64,000 bases of DNA from Psychroflexus salarius (lineage in GTDB: Bacteria > Bacteroidota > Bacteroidia > Flavobacteriales > Flavobacteriaceae). The translations under genes were made by a program, and so were the position numbers. Shown here one piece after another: positions 8,875 through 18,645 of the stretch (position 1 is the first letter of the stretch; each line of letters begins with the position of its first letter). The notes under the pieces are model-generated. The model was not told the DNA's origin and did no database searches. It saw nothing but the letters and a program-made list of their open reading frames with translations. Location: contig NZ_FQTW01000005.1 in the NCBI RefSeq assembly GCF_900129035.1, positions 62,001 to 126,000 on the forward strand, given 5' to 3'.

Positions 8875-10648
8875 TGTTGCCATAAATTTTTTCGTAAAGA
8901 TCCATATATTTAGCTTTTATTACACGACGTTTAAGCTTCATTGTTGGTGTTAAATGTTCATCTTCAACGCTCCAGACATCTGCGGTTAATTCAAATCGTT
9001 TAATTTTTTCCCATTTACCGAAACGAGCATTGAGTGTATCAATTTCTTCCTGAATACGATCAATGAGTTTTGGGTTACGTACGATTTCTTGATTATTATT
9101 GCCTAAATTATAGTTTTTACGTTCAGACCATTCTTCAATAAATTCAAAATTAGGCTGTATTAAAGCTGCGGGCATTTTTTCACCTTCACCAATAACCATA
9201 ATTTGTTCAATGAATCTAGATTGCTTCATGGTATTTTCAATAAGTTGTGGTGCAACATATTTGCCACCAGAAGTTTTAAACATTTCTTTTTTACGGTCTG
9301 TGATTTTTAAGAAACCTTCATCATCAATCTCACCAATATCACCTGTATGGAAGTATCCATTTTTGAGAACTTCATTTGTTTTTTCTTCGTCTTTATAGTA
9401 GCCCATCATGACTTGAGGTCCTTTAACCAAAATCTCTCCATCTTTAGCAATTTTGACATCGGTTTCAGGTAGAGCTTTTCCAACAGTTCCTATTTTAAAG
9501 CCACTGTCTCGCATATCATTTACAGATATAACTGGAGAAGTCTCTGTTAAACCATAACCTTCCATAACACCCATTCCTGCAGCGTTAAACACTTTTGCTA
9601 ATCTAGGCTGTAATGCGGCACTTCCAGAGGCGATAACTTTTAAATTGCCACCTAAAGCCTCTTGCCATTTACTAAAAATAAGTTTTTTAGCTAAACCAAG
9701 TTTTTTCTCATACCACCAACCGTTTTGTTGGTAAGGCTGGTAATCTAAGCCAACATCAACCGCCCAGAAAAATAAGGCTTTTTTAATACCAGTTAAATCT
9801 GCACCTTTAGCAATAATTTTGTCGTAAACTTTTTCAAGTAAACGTGGCACAGCTGACATAACCTCTGGTTTTACCTCTTTTAAATTATCACTAATTGTTT
9901 CAATAGATTCAGCAAAATAAATACTTACACCATTATATTGATATAGGTATTGCAGCATTCTCTCATAGATGTGGCAAACCGGTAAGAAACTAAGTGCTTT
10001 AGCTTGACCTGGTTCTAAAGGAAGTCTTGTAGAACTATTTAAAGCATTACTTACAATGTTTTTATGTGATAGCATTACGCCTTTAGGTTTCCCCGTTGTT
10101 CCTGAGGTATAAATTAAAGTTGCCAGGTCGTTTTCAGTAACTTTACTCATTAGTTCTTCAACTTGGTTTTGATTTGATTGATCTTCTCCAAGTTTTAAAA
10201 CTTCTTCCCAACTTTTAGCGCCTTCTATTTTATTGAATGTATAAACTTCTTTTAAACTAGGGACTTCATTTTTTATAGCCATAACTTTATCATAGACTTC
10301 TTGGTCTGAAACAAAGCAAATTTTTGATTCACTATGGTTAAGTACATAAGCATAGTCTTCTTCAGAAATAGTTGGATAAATAGGAACATCTTGAGCACCA
10401 AGTTGCATGATTCCAATATCCATAATATTCCACTCAGTACGGTTATTAGTTGAAATAATAGCTACTTTATCGTTTGAGGAAATACCTAATTTTAATAGAC
10501 CACGACTAATTTTGTTAGCTTTTTCAATATATTCTTTAGATGAAGTTGATATCCATTTACCATTATATTTTGTAACTAAAGCGTCATCTAAGTTATATTT
10601 TTCAGCTTGATAATAGGGGAAATCAAATAAGCGTTTTATTGTTGACAT
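8867..10648 (-). CDS. long-chain acyl-CoA synthetase (AMP-forming)
   Basis: The 593-residue protein activates fatty acids to acyl-CoA through an acyl-adenylate. The AMP-binding P-loop IYTSGTTGKPKGVMLSHKN is at about residues 178-196. The adenine motif GYGLTETSPV lies at about 363-372, the ATP-binding YFHTGDIGEIDDEGFLKITDRKKEMF block at about 433-458, and the catalytic lysine region SGGKYVAP follows. Length and the LIENTMKQSRFIEQIMVIGEG lid region fit the FadD15/FACS group. It would supply beta-oxidation or incorporation of exogenous fatty acids. No promoter element was clear upstream, and the gene stands alone on the minus strand. Confidence 0.92.
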   Translation of the reverse strand: MSTIKRLFDFPYYQAEKYNLDDALVTKYNGKWISTSSKEYIEKANKISRGLLKLGISSNDKVAIISTNNRTEWNIMDIGIMQLGAQDVPIYPTISEEDYAYVLNHSESKICFVSDQEVYDKVMAIKNEVPSLKEVYTFNKIEGAKSWEEVLKLGEDQSNQNQVEELMSKVTENDLATLIYTSGTTGKPKGVMLSHKNIVSNALNSSTRLPLEPGQAKALSFLPVCHIYERMLQYLYQYNGVSIYFAESIETISDNLKEVKPEVMSAVPRLLEKVYDKIIAKGADLTGIKKALFFWAVDVGLDYQPYQQNGWWYEKKLGLAKKLIFSKWQEALGGNLKVIASGSAALQPRLAKVFNAAGMGVMEGYGLTETSPVISVNDMRDSGFKIGTVGKALPETDVKIAKDGEILVKGPQVMMGYYKDEEKTNEVLKNGYFHTGDIGEIDDEGFLKITDRKKEMFKTSGGKYVAPQLIENTMKQSRFIEQIMVIGEGEKMPAALIQPNFEFIEEWSERKNYNLGNNNQEIVRNPKLIDRIQEEIDTLNARFGKWEKIKRFELTADVWSVEDEHLTPTMKLKRRVIKAKYMDLYEKIYGNTN

Positions 10649-10802
10649 GAGATTATGGATTTTAATAGGGAAAAATAAAGAATATTTCTATTAAATTCTA
10701 CTAAAAAGCCTATTTAAGCTTTTAAAATTTATAGGAAAAATAATTTAAAATTATAAATAACTGAAAATCAATAATATAATTTATGCTAATTATTTATTAA
10801 AA

Positions 10803-11663
10803 CTAATCTTTAACAATAAACAAAGGTATTTTTAGATCTCTATTAAATAAATCTTCTGTAATACTACCTAAAGTTAAATTTGAAATTGTGTTTGCCCCTT
10901 TGTCTGCAACAATTAACAAGTCAACATTATTTTTATAAGCTTCTTTTTTAAGTTTACTTGCGATATTAGCTTCACGACCTAAGATTTTTATTTGATTAAT
11001 TTCACCACTAAATTTTATTTTTTTTAGAAAATTATCAAACTTTTTATCAACATAATCTTTCATCTTAGGTTCAATCTTAGAGTTGTTGACATATGGTGAA
11101 AAATGGATTGGCAGATTATATACATGAACTGCTTCAAAAACAAAATTATGTTTAGAATTGAGAAAGTCAGCATATGCAAAGCATTTCTTTGAAGTGTTTG
11201 AGAAATCTGTACCAACCCATACTTTATCCATACTATTATTTGTATTTTTTGGTATCCATAAGAATTGGCATCTAGTGGTTCTAAGAAGCTTAAAAGCTAA
11301 AAGGCCAGATCCATCTTCATTATTTTTATTTCCCATCATTAATAAATCAATGCTATATTTATTTACGATGTAGCTAATAAGTGATTCTGTGTAAGGATCG
11401 TCAGAAATAAGGACTTCCCATTCAACATCAGATTTAAAATTATCTTCAACATTTTCATTAATTTCTTCTGTAATTAATTCTTCCAAGTCGATATCTTGAA
11501 GTTCTTTTTCAAGCATTTCAGATATTTCGTAGCGTTTTATATTATGAACAAAATACACTTTCTCGACATCAAATAATTTTGTAATAAAAGATGTATAGGA
11601 AATGAGTTGTTTGTCCATTTCAGATAAGTCTAGGCCGACTAATATTTTTTTAATTGGCTTCAT
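10803..11663 (-). CDS. tandem universal stress protein (UspA family)
   Basis: The 286-residue cytoplasmic protein contains two UspA folds (about residues 1-140 and 145-286). Each begins with a beta strand ending in Asp: KILVGLDLSEMDK in the first and KVWVGTDFSNTSKK in the second. The second repeat has the nucleotide-binding signature GANTISNLTLGSITEDL near the C-terminus, so it probably binds ATP; the first repeat has a looser version. It lies 5 nt downstream of the BCCT transporter gene on the same strand, so the two should be one transcript. USP domains are often coupled to osmolyte transporters and may regulate them; that link is inferred here from spacing. Confidence 0.88.
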   Translation of the reverse strand: MKPIKKILVGLDLSEMDKQLISYTSFITKLFDVEKVYFVHNIKRYEISEMLEKELQDIDLEELITEEINENVEDNFKSDVEWEVLISDDPYTESLISYIVNKYSIDLLMMGNKNNEDGSGLLAFKLLRTTRCQFLWIPKNTNNSMDKVWVGTDFSNTSKKCFAYADFLNSKHNFVFEAVHVYNLPIHFSPYVNNSKIEPKMKDYVDKKFDNFLKKIKFSGEINQIKILGREANIASKLKKEAYKNNVDLLIVADKGANTISNLTLGSITEDLFNRDLKIPLFIVKD

Positions 11664-11668
11664 AACGG

Positions 11669-13276
11669 CTATTTTTTATTTCGTTTTTTGATAATGTTGC
11701 TAATTACATTTTCATAATTCTTTTCTTCTTCAATTTTTTTGTTGCGGTTGTCTTTTCTTACTTCTTCTTTTAAGCCTCTGTATAAAGAATAGCACATGAT
11801 GAGTAAAATTAAAGCAAAGGGAAGCCCTGAAGTGATAGAAGCGGTCTGAAGCGCTTTCAGTCCACCGCCGATCAATAATACGGCTGCAACCAAGCCTTCA
11901 GTTATGGCCCAAAATATTCTTTGTCCAACAGGTGCTTCAATTTTTCCTCCAGATGTTAAACTGTCTATAACTAAAGAGCCAGAATCTGACGATGTAACAA
12001 AAAAACCTATAATGAGAACGACTCCAACAATACTAAGAACAGACGAAAATGGAAAACTTTCGAAAAAAACAAATAGGGCAGTTGCAATATCGTCACCAAC
12101 TGCTTGAACTAAGATAGAATTTCCACCTATAACTTCTTCAAGAGCTGTACTACCAAAAGCAGTCATCCAAAAGAAAGTTAATAAAGTTGGTACTATTAAT
12201 ACACCAAGTACAAATTCTTTGATTGTTCTTCCTTTTGAGACTCTTGCTATAAACATGCCTACAAATGGGGACCAAGCAATCCACCAGCCCCAATAAGCAA
12301 CCGTCCAGTCATTTTGCCAAGTTGTACCTGTGTAGCTTTCATTCCATAAAGATATTTCAAATAAATTACCTATGTAGCTACCAGTATTTTCTAAAAAGCT
12401 TTCAAAAATAAAAAGCGTTGAGCCTAAAGTTACAACCAGAATTAGAAGTATAACGGCTACTCTCATATTCCATTCACTTAATACTCTAACACCTTTATCA
12501 ACGCCTAAAACAACTGAAAGGGTTGCTACACCTGTAATTCCAGCAATGAGTAAAACTTGTGTCGTAATTCCGCTACTAACGCCAAAAACATGGGCTAATC
12601 CTGCCGCAACCTGTTGAACCCCAAAACCTAAAGAGGTTGCTAAGCCGAATAGAGTTGCTAAAACAGCAAAAATATCGATAAGGTCACCAATTATGCCATA
12701 AATTTTATCACCTAAAAAAGGATAAAAAACACTTCTAATGGTTAGTGGTAAGCCTCTTGAGTAGGTGAAAAAGGCTAAAGACAATCCTACTAATGCATAA
12801 ATTGCCCAAGCGTGAAGTCCCCAATGTAAAAAAGTGAAATTCATAGCTTCTTTGGCAGCTTCTATAGTTTGGCTATCAGCAGTTGGAGGCGAATTAAAGT
12901 GTGTAACAGGTTCTGCAACACTAAAAAATAATAAACCAATTCCCATACCGGCACTAAAAAGCATAGCAAACCAAGATAAGGTTTTAAATTCTGGTTCAGC
13001 ATTTTCTCCTCCCAACCTGAGTTTACCAAATTTGCTAAATGCTACATACACCATAAATATTAAAAAAATATTTACGCATAATATGTAAAACCAACCGCCA
13101 AATTCTGATACTGAATCTTGTATTTTGGCAAAATAGTCTTCGGCAGTATCTTTAAATATCAATGTTAACGTAATTCCAATGATTATTAAGATAGAAGATG
13201 TGAAAAAAACAGGTCCATTAACTTCTAACCCAAAGATGGACTTTTTTTCATCACTTCTTACAATTTTATTTGGCAT
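11669..13276 (-). CDS. BCCT-family betaine/choline/carnitine transporter
   Basis: A 535-residue inner-membrane protein with about 12 transmembrane helices of the LeuT-fold BCCT family. The first unwound helix carries GMGIGLLFFSVAEPV (about residues 109-123); GMGIG is the form seen in Na+-coupled glycine-betaine carriers such as BetP. The family signature WTVAYWGWWIAWSPFVGMFI (about 327-346) contains the substrate-box tryptophans and is followed by ARVSKGRTIKEF. The C-terminal tail is long, charged and Lys-rich, as in osmosensing members. A betaine-type osmolyte is the likeliest substrate, fitting a saline habitat; the exact substrate is inference. It is the first gene of a unit with the universal stress protein. 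Confidence 0.93.
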   Translation of the reverse strand: MPNKIVRSDEKKSIFGLEVNGPVFFTSSILIIIGITLTLIFKDTAEDYFAKIQDSVSEFGGWFYILCVNIFLIFMVYVAFSKFGKLRLGGENAEPEFKTLSWFAMLFSAGMGIGLLFFSVAEPVTHFNSPPTADSQTIEAAKEAMNFTFLHWGLHAWAIYALVGLSLAFFTYSRGLPLTIRSVFYPFLGDKIYGIIGDLIDIFAVLATLFGLATSLGFGVQQVAAGLAHVFGVSSGITTQVLLIAGITGVATLSVVLGVDKGVRVLSEWNMRVAVILLILVVTLGSTLFIFESFLENTGSYIGNLFEISLWNESYTGTTWQNDWTVAYWGWWIAWSPFVGMFIARVSKGRTIKEFVLGVLIVPTLLTFFWMTAFGSTALEEVIGGNSILVQAVGDDIATALFVFFESFPFSSVLSIVGVVLIIGFFVTSSDSGSLVIDSLTSGGKIEAPVGQRIFWAITEGLVAAVLLIGGGLKALQTASITSGLPFALILLIMCYSLYRGLKEEVRKDNRNKKIEEEKNYENVISNIIKKRNKK

Positions 13277-13426
13277 ATAATTATTTTTTTAAGTAATGCT
13301 AATGTTATTTGTTATTATATTCAACTAAATTAAATATTTAATCAACTTATCAATCTTATGTATTTGTAAATTATAAAATAATTTTATTGAAAATTTAAAT
13401 GTTAGGTGAAATATGAAGATAAAAAT

Positions 13427-13457
13427 AAAAATCCCCTTTTATTTCAAAGGGGATTTT
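13427..13457 (-). terminator. Rho-independent terminator of the susC-susD unit
   Basis: A perfect 12-bp stem AAAATCCCCTTT/AAAGGGGATTTT (13428-13439 with 13446-13457). Read on the minus strand it is followed by a T-rich tract, 24 nt after the susD stop. Confidence 0.88.
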
Positions 13458-13480
13458 AAGGTTTTACAACTCTAGTGCCG

Positions 13481-15007
13481 TTATTCCATTAAATACATTT
13501 TGGCATTTTGACTGTTGCTTCCTCCGATTCTAGATATAGCCTCGTCATAATTTTCAGAATTTAAACTCTGTTCATTACCAGGATATAAAAAGCGAATCGG
13601 CATTTTATCATCATTAAGATTTTCGCATGGTATTTCTAAAAATGGTACTTCACTAGGTAAAAAGTCACTACCATCATTATTGGCTTCGTAAACCATTCTT
13701 CTCACGTCTATAAGTGGTTCCATGCCGTGGAAGAAGGTCGCAATCCATTTTTGTTCCCAAATTTTAGTTAATGTGTTATCGAAAGCAACACCAGAATTAT
13801 TATAGAAGTCTGAATAACTACTCCAGCCGAAAACTTCTAAATTAACATTGTAATAATCCATTGATGCTATAATACCATCAAGGTAATGTGCTTCTGAATC
13901 TCCTGAAATAATACCTTTAAATGTTGCTTCTGCAAGAATAAGTTCTTGTTCTGCGTAAGTTGATATGATTCCATTTGCTTGTGTATCACCTTGTGGGTGG
14001 CTTGGATAATCATAATAACGAGCACCTAAACGAGAGCCGCCTTTGTCGCATCCACCAACTTCACTACCATTATCTGCACCAGAATAAACTGCTGAGCTAT
14101 TATTAAATTCCTCTAAAGTTAAAATGTTGTCTGGTCTTGCAAATACGCCAAGTCGAGGATCAGAATAATTCTGCAATAAGTTTACAGAAGGTTTTGCCAT
14201 AACAACAGCGTCAAAATCACCTTGTTTAAGTGGGAAAATAGGGAAGTTATTAGGAAACGAACCTAAGTAATTTAGTATTGCATTATCTTCATTGCTTTGA
14301 AAAATGTCGCCATCATTAACTATAGCTTGCATATCAGAAGAAACATCACGTTTGTTGCTCAAGTGTAATAAAACTCTTAACTGAATAACATTAGCTAGTT
14401 TTCTCCATTTTGCTGGGTCTCCACCATAAATGATGTCACCTTCTACAGTTTGATTATTAGAAATTGCTGCTCCTAATAATTCTTCAGCTTCCTTTAGTCT
14501 ATCTAAGACACCACCATCTCCATCTAAAATAGCCTGTTGTTCATCATAAGCAGGAGTAAAATTATCATTAGATGTACCTTTAATAGCTTCGGTATATGGT
14601 ATATCACCGTAAGTCATTGTTAAAGTAGAGAAAACCCAAGATTGCATAATTATTGAAGCTGCCTGAGTGGCATTATCTCCTTCTTCTGCAGCAATATTTT
14701 CTGCATCAACAAAGTCAGCCAAGGCTTCATATTGGTTTAACCAAAGCGTTGTAAAAGCATTCCACTCATATCGGTCTACTTCGCTTCTTAATGTTTTTGC
14801 TGTTAATTGTGCCGCATTATTAGCTAGAAGAAATGACTCTTCAACCATAGAGTTCACAGAGCTTCTCGTGGCGCCTGTAAACAACACACCAGGAGAAACT
14901 ATTTCAGGTTCGTTAGGGTTAGAGTTTGTAGATTCAAAATTTGAATCACAACTTGTAATTAAAAGAGCTACAAGAATAAAACTCCAAGTTATATTTATAT
15001 ATTTCAT
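13481..15007 (-). CDS. SusD/RagB-family nutrient-binding outer-membrane lipoprotein
   Basis: The 508-residue protein starts with a lipoprotein signal (lipobox LLITSC, Cys20), so it is lipidated and should sit on the outer leaflet as the lid of its SusC partner. The mature start STNSNPNEPEIVSPGVLFTGA and the TPR-like helical pattern match the SusD-like group 2. The motif TYAEQELILAEATFKG (about 360-375) is the conserved SusD helix. The C-terminal PIRFLYPGNEQSLN motif is also characteristic. It follows susC by 12 nt and is ended by a strong terminator. No glycoside hydrolase, peptidase or sigma/anti-sigma gene is adjacent, so the ligand cannot be inferred. Confidence 0.92.
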   Translation of the reverse strand: MKYINITWSFILVALLITSCDSNFESTNSNPNEPEIVSPGVLFTGATRSSVNSMVEESFLLANNAAQLTAKTLRSEVDRYEWNAFTTLWLNQYEALADFVDAENIAAEEGDNATQAASIIMQSWVFSTLTMTYGDIPYTEAIKGTSNDNFTPAYDEQQAILDGDGGVLDRLKEAEELLGAAISNNQTVEGDIIYGGDPAKWRKLANVIQLRVLLHLSNKRDVSSDMQAIVNDGDIFQSNEDNAILNYLGSFPNNFPIFPLKQGDFDAVVMAKPSVNLLQNYSDPRLGVFARPDNILTLEEFNNSSAVYSGADNGSEVGGCDKGGSRLGARYYDYPSHPQGDTQANGIISTYAEQELILAEATFKGIISGDSEAHYLDGIIASMDYYNVNLEVFGWSSYSDFYNNSGVAFDNTLTKIWEQKWIATFFHGMEPLIDVRRMVYEANNDGSDFLPSEVPFLEIPCENLNDDKMPIRFLYPGNEQSLNSENYDEAISRIGGSNSQNAKMYLME

Positions 15008-15019
15008 TGGTATTAAATT

Positions 15020-18000
15020 TTAAAGTTTAATGTTTAAAGCTAGTCCAAAGCTACTTGTTGATGGTAGCGGGTTACTTCCAAAACCATTTACAAAAACACC
15101 ATTTCTAATAGAGTAAGTTTCTGGATCTATTGTTGGAACATCTGTAATTAAAAGTAAGTTTCTACCTACAGCAGAAAGTCTTACAGAGTCTATGCCATAA
15201 TTTTCATATAAGCTTTTAGGTACATCATATGAAATTCTTACTTCTCTAAGCTTAAACCATGTAGCATCGTAGGTTGCGGCTTCTATATTATCTCTATTAA
15301 AACCGTTTCCATAATATGCGTAGAAATAGTCACGTGTTGGTATTGCTGTTTCATTAGGTGTTCCATCAGGATTTACGCCAGGACCTACGACACCTATTCC
15401 AGTTCCTGCAACTGGTGCATAAACTGGTTCTCCAGCACCGTTATATGAGATATTGTATTCTTGTCTACCTTGTAACGTTGAAACATTTAAGTTTGGATCA
15501 TCATTATTTGTAATCGTACCACCTGTAGCAAATAGGGCATGACCACGAGAATAAATATTACCACCTAATTGACCATCAAATAAAAAACCAAAAGTCCAAT
15601 TTTTGTATTCAAAGGTGTTTTGCCAACCAATTCTTGCATCTGGTTGATAAGATCCAATTGTTACTTTTTCCTCTGTTAATTGAGGAACACCGTCAACATG
15701 TATAATATTACCATTTTCATCTCTTTGGAAACCAAGACCTCTTAATTGTCCTAGTTTTTCACCTTCTATGGCTACAAGTTCTAAATCTTGACCACCTTCA
15801 TCTCCTGGGAAAACATCAGCAACAATTGGGTAGCTGCCTTCAACACCATCAGGTAGTGATTCTACAATAGCCTCATTAATCCCGATATTAAAGTTTGAAT
15901 TCCATGTAAAATCATCAGTTTCAATTGGTCTTACGTTCAATTGAATTTCAAATCCTGTACTTTTTATCTCACCAGCATTAACTAGTTGAGATTCTTTACC
16001 ACTTGATGTCGGTACTGGTAAAAATATGATTTGATCTTTGCTTAAATTTTCATAATAAGTAAAATCAAGCCCAAGTCTGTTATTAAAAAATCTTACATCA
16101 GTACCAAACTCATATGAAATTGTTCGTTCTGGCTTTAAATTAGGGTTAGTTGCAAACGAATTATTGGTAAATGCTGGATTATTTCCAAATAGTGCTTGTG
16201 GCTGATATGTATTTGTAAGCAAGTAAGGATCTGTATCTGAACCTACCTCAGCGTATGCTGCTCTTACCTTTAAGAAACTTAAAGGAGAATCATTGGGGAT
16301 GTCTAGTTTGTCTGATAATACAGCACTTGTAGAAAATGATGGATAAAAATATGAATTGTTACTGCTTGGTAGTGTACTTGACCAGTCATTTCTACCTGTA
16401 ATGTCTAAAAACAACCATCTATCCCAGCTTAAGCTTGCAAATCCGAAAATTGAATTAATACGCTTTTCAGCTCTAGGATTTTCAACTTGAACTTCAGATC
16501 TATTATTTGTTAATGTATATTGAGATGGATTTAGTAACTGAGTATTGTTAGCGATTAAGATATTACTCTTTTGGCGCATCATATTACCACCTAGTTTAAA
16601 CTCGTAGTTGAATTTGTCATCAATATTATTTTTTGAATATGAAATGACTGCCTCAGCATTGATTTCTTGAAAAGAAAGTTCATCTTCTCTGTAGCTACCA
16701 AATTGACCTGGTAGTGCTTTTGTTGAAGTTGCTCTTCTAAATTGTCTCTGTTCATCTTTAAAATCAACTCCATAACGACCTCTTACACTCAATCTATCGG
16801 TTAAACTATAATTAAGTGTTGCATTACCAATGATTCTATTTTCTTGAAAACTATTGGTGTTTTCTTCAGTTAATAGCCAAGGGTTATTTACCCATAATTC
16901 TTCAACATAGCGCTGTTGTTCACCTACTTGGCCATTTCTCCAGTAAGGTCTTAATTCATCAATACCAACTTGTCTAGGATACCATAACCAACCGTACATA
17001 ATAGAGTTGCTTTCATCATAGCCACCATTAGGAATATTGTCTGAGGTAGATCTAATATTGAATAGATTTACTCTCACGTCTAACTTGTCATCAAAAAGTT
17101 TTTTACCTGCACTAGCATATATTGTATTTCTACTTAGATTAGCGCCTGGCACTATATTTTGATCATCTAAGTAGGTGTATGAAATTCTATAGTCACCATC
17201 TTCAGTATTTTGACTTAAAGCAACATTGTGCATGTTCAAAGTTCCTGTTCTAAAAAAGTCCTTAAAATTATCTTCAGCTGGTGTAAAAGGAACAGCTTCG
17301 CCATTAGAGTTAAACTGTTTGATAAGCTGACCGTTCATCCTTGGTCCCCAATTTTCTCCAAAAGCATCGTAATAATCAATTCCTCCTTGCGAAGTATAAA
17401 TATCACCGCTTTTGTAACTATACTTACCATAACCACCAAAGCCGTATGTATTTTGAAAGTCTGGTTGTCTTAATATTGATCTTCCGACAGTTTGAAGATT
17501 GAGTTCAACATTTACATCTTCATCAACATCCGCACCATTTTTAGTTGTAATTAAAATTACACCATTGGCCGCTCTAGAACCATACAACGCAGCTGCGGCT
17601 GGCCCTTTTAATACAGATATGTTTTGAATATCGTCTGGATTCACTACTTGTGAAGAGTTACCGAAATCTATTGTAGTGGAACCATTTAGTCCATCCCCAG
17701 GCGAAAACAAACCATTAGTTATTGGTATACCATTAACAACAAAAAGGGCTTGGCTACTTCCTGTTAAAGATGTTTGACCACGAATGGTTACATTAGATGA
17801 TGCTGTTGGTCCATTACCAGAAGAATTTACAAATACACCAGCCACTTTACCTTGTAATTTGTTAGATACATTACCAACTTTTACATCAGAAATTTCTTCA
17901 GCTCCAACACTTTGAACAGCATAACCTAAAGATTTTTCTTCACGTTTAATGTTCAATGCGGTAATGACAACTTCATCGAGTTGATTACTGGATTTAAGCG

Positions 18001-18289
18001 TAATTTCAAACTGATCTTTATTAAGTATTGACACAGTTTTGGTTTTGAAACCTAAATAACTAACCTTTATGGCTTTGTCTTTGGCCTTAACATCCAATGT
18101 AAACTTACCATCAAAGTCTGTGGTTGTACCACGCTTAGGATTTGAGTTTTTAACAATAACATTTGCACCTAGTAGCGGCACACCTTGGTCATCTACGATT
18201 AAACCCGTAATTGTTCTGTCACTTTGTGCAATTGCTCCTACTGTAAATAAGAGCAAAAAGCCCATAATTTTAATGTAGTTTTTTGACAT
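15020..18289 (-). CDS. SusC/RagA-family TonB-linked outer-membrane transporter
   Basis: This 1089-residue TonB-dependent transporter has a signal peptide (cleavage after AIAQ, about 22). A CarboxypepD_reg-like beta-sandwich follows (TITGLIVDDQGVPLLGANV, NPKRGTTTDFDGKFTLD, about 25-105). The plug domain starts with LDEVVITALNIKREEKSLGYAV and includes SNVTIRGQTSLTGSSQALFV and LKGPAAAALYGSRAANGVILI. The rest is a 22-strand barrel ending in a C-terminal hydrophobic beta strand. It imports large nutrients together with the SusD protein encoded 12 nt downstream, using TonB-ExbBD energy. No extra N-terminal STN signalling domain is present, so it is unlikely to control an ECF sigma factor. The 356-base upstream gap holds its probable control region. 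Confidence 0.95.
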   Translation of the reverse strand: MSKNYIKIMGFLLLFTVGAIAQSDRTITGLIVDDQGVPLLGANVIVKNSNPKRGTTTDFDGKFTLDVKAKDKAIKVSYLGFKTKTVSILNKDQFEITLKSSNQLDEVVITALNIKREEKSLGYAVQSVGAEEISDVKVGNVSNKLQGKVAGVFVNSSGNGPTASSNVTIRGQTSLTGSSQALFVVNGIPITNGLFSPGDGLNGSTTIDFGNSSQVVNPDDIQNISVLKGPAAAALYGSRAANGVILITTKNGADVDEDVNVELNLQTVGRSILRQPDFQNTYGFGGYGKYSYKSGDIYTSQGGIDYYDAFGENWGPRMNGQLIKQFNSNGEAVPFTPAEDNFKDFFRTGTLNMHNVALSQNTEDGDYRISYTYLDDQNIVPGANLSRNTIYASAGKKLFDDKLDVRVNLFNIRSTSDNIPNGGYDESNSIMYGWLWYPRQVGIDELRPYWRNGQVGEQQRYVEELWVNNPWLLTEENTNSFQENRIIGNATLNYSLTDRLSVRGRYGVDFKDEQRQFRRATSTKALPGQFGSYREDELSFQEINAEAVISYSKNNIDDKFNYEFKLGGNMMRQKSNILIANNTQLLNPSQYTLTNNRSEVQVENPRAEKRINSIFGFASLSWDRWLFLDITGRNDWSSTLPSSNNSYFYPSFSTSAVLSDKLDIPNDSPLSFLKVRAAYAEVGSDTDPYLLTNTYQPQALFGNNPAFTNNSFATNPNLKPERTISYEFGTDVRFFNNRLGLDFTYYENLSKDQIIFLPVPTSSGKESQLVNAGEIKSTGFEIQLNVRPIETDDFTWNSNFNIGINEAIVESLPDGVEGSYPIVADVFPGDEGGQDLELVAIEGEKLGQLRGLGFQRDENGNIIHVDGVPQLTEEKVTIGSYQPDARIGWQNTFEYKNWTFGFLFDGQLGGNIYSRGHALFATGGTITNNDDPNLNVSTLQGRQEYNISYNGAGEPVYAPVAGTGIGVVGPGVNPDGTPNETAIPTRDYFYAYYGNGFNRDNIEAATYDATWFKLREVRISYDVPKSLYENYGIDSVRLSAVGRNLLLITDVPTIDPETYSIRNGVFVNGFGSNPLPSTSSFGLALNIKL

Positions 18290-18375
18290 ATGAATTATTT
18301 TAAATTGTTATTTGAGTGCGCTAATGTAGTTAACTTAATATTAATATAGTAACCAACTTTACTGTACTGCATTTT

Positions 18376-18398
18376 TTTGTTAATAAAAAGTTAACAAA
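18376..18398. repeat. 8-bp inverted repeat in the susC promoter region
   Basis: TTTGTTAA (18376-18383) and TTAACAAA (18391-18398) are perfect reverse complements separated by 7 nt. The right arm overlaps the minus-strand -7 element at 18395-18402, so it could be an operator; chance is not excluded in such AT-rich sequence. Confidence 0.35.
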
Positions 18399-18402
18399 TC
18401 TA
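18395..18402 (-). promoter_or_regulatory. possible -7 promoter element for susC
   Basis: On the minus strand TAGATTTG matches TAnnTTTG. It lies about 105 nt before the susC ATG and has no clear -33 box. Confidence 0.35.
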
Positions 18403-18645
18403 GCTATTTTAATTCGTTATAAATTATATTTAACTGATAATGAATATATTAGATTATTATATTAACAAACAATTAACTATTTACTATAATTTAATTATAT
18501 ACTGATATAAGATAATTCTATTCTATAAAACTGAAAATTTACTCTTTGTTAAGGTTTTTTTAAGATTAATTGAAGTATTTCTATTTAAAATTGTAACGAA
18601 TTTGATTTAACTATAAGTTATCGCTAAATGATATGGGATATTTTT

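Larger units (their letters stand above)
18290..18645. other. 356-base intergenic region upstream of susC
   Basis: This is the only gap in the window above 300 bases. It is very AT-rich and has no convincing ORF on either strand. It contains a minus-strand TAnnTTTG element overlapping an 8-bp inverted repeat near its susC-proximal third, which would leave a leader of about 100 nt. The remaining bases, between that element and the small 18646 gene, show no further structure that I can support. Confidence 0.6.

Noticed and set aside
13277-13426. Gap upstream of the BCCT gene inspected for a promoter or small ORF.
   Set aside because: No exact TAnnTTTG on the minus strand and no ORF with plausible coding character.
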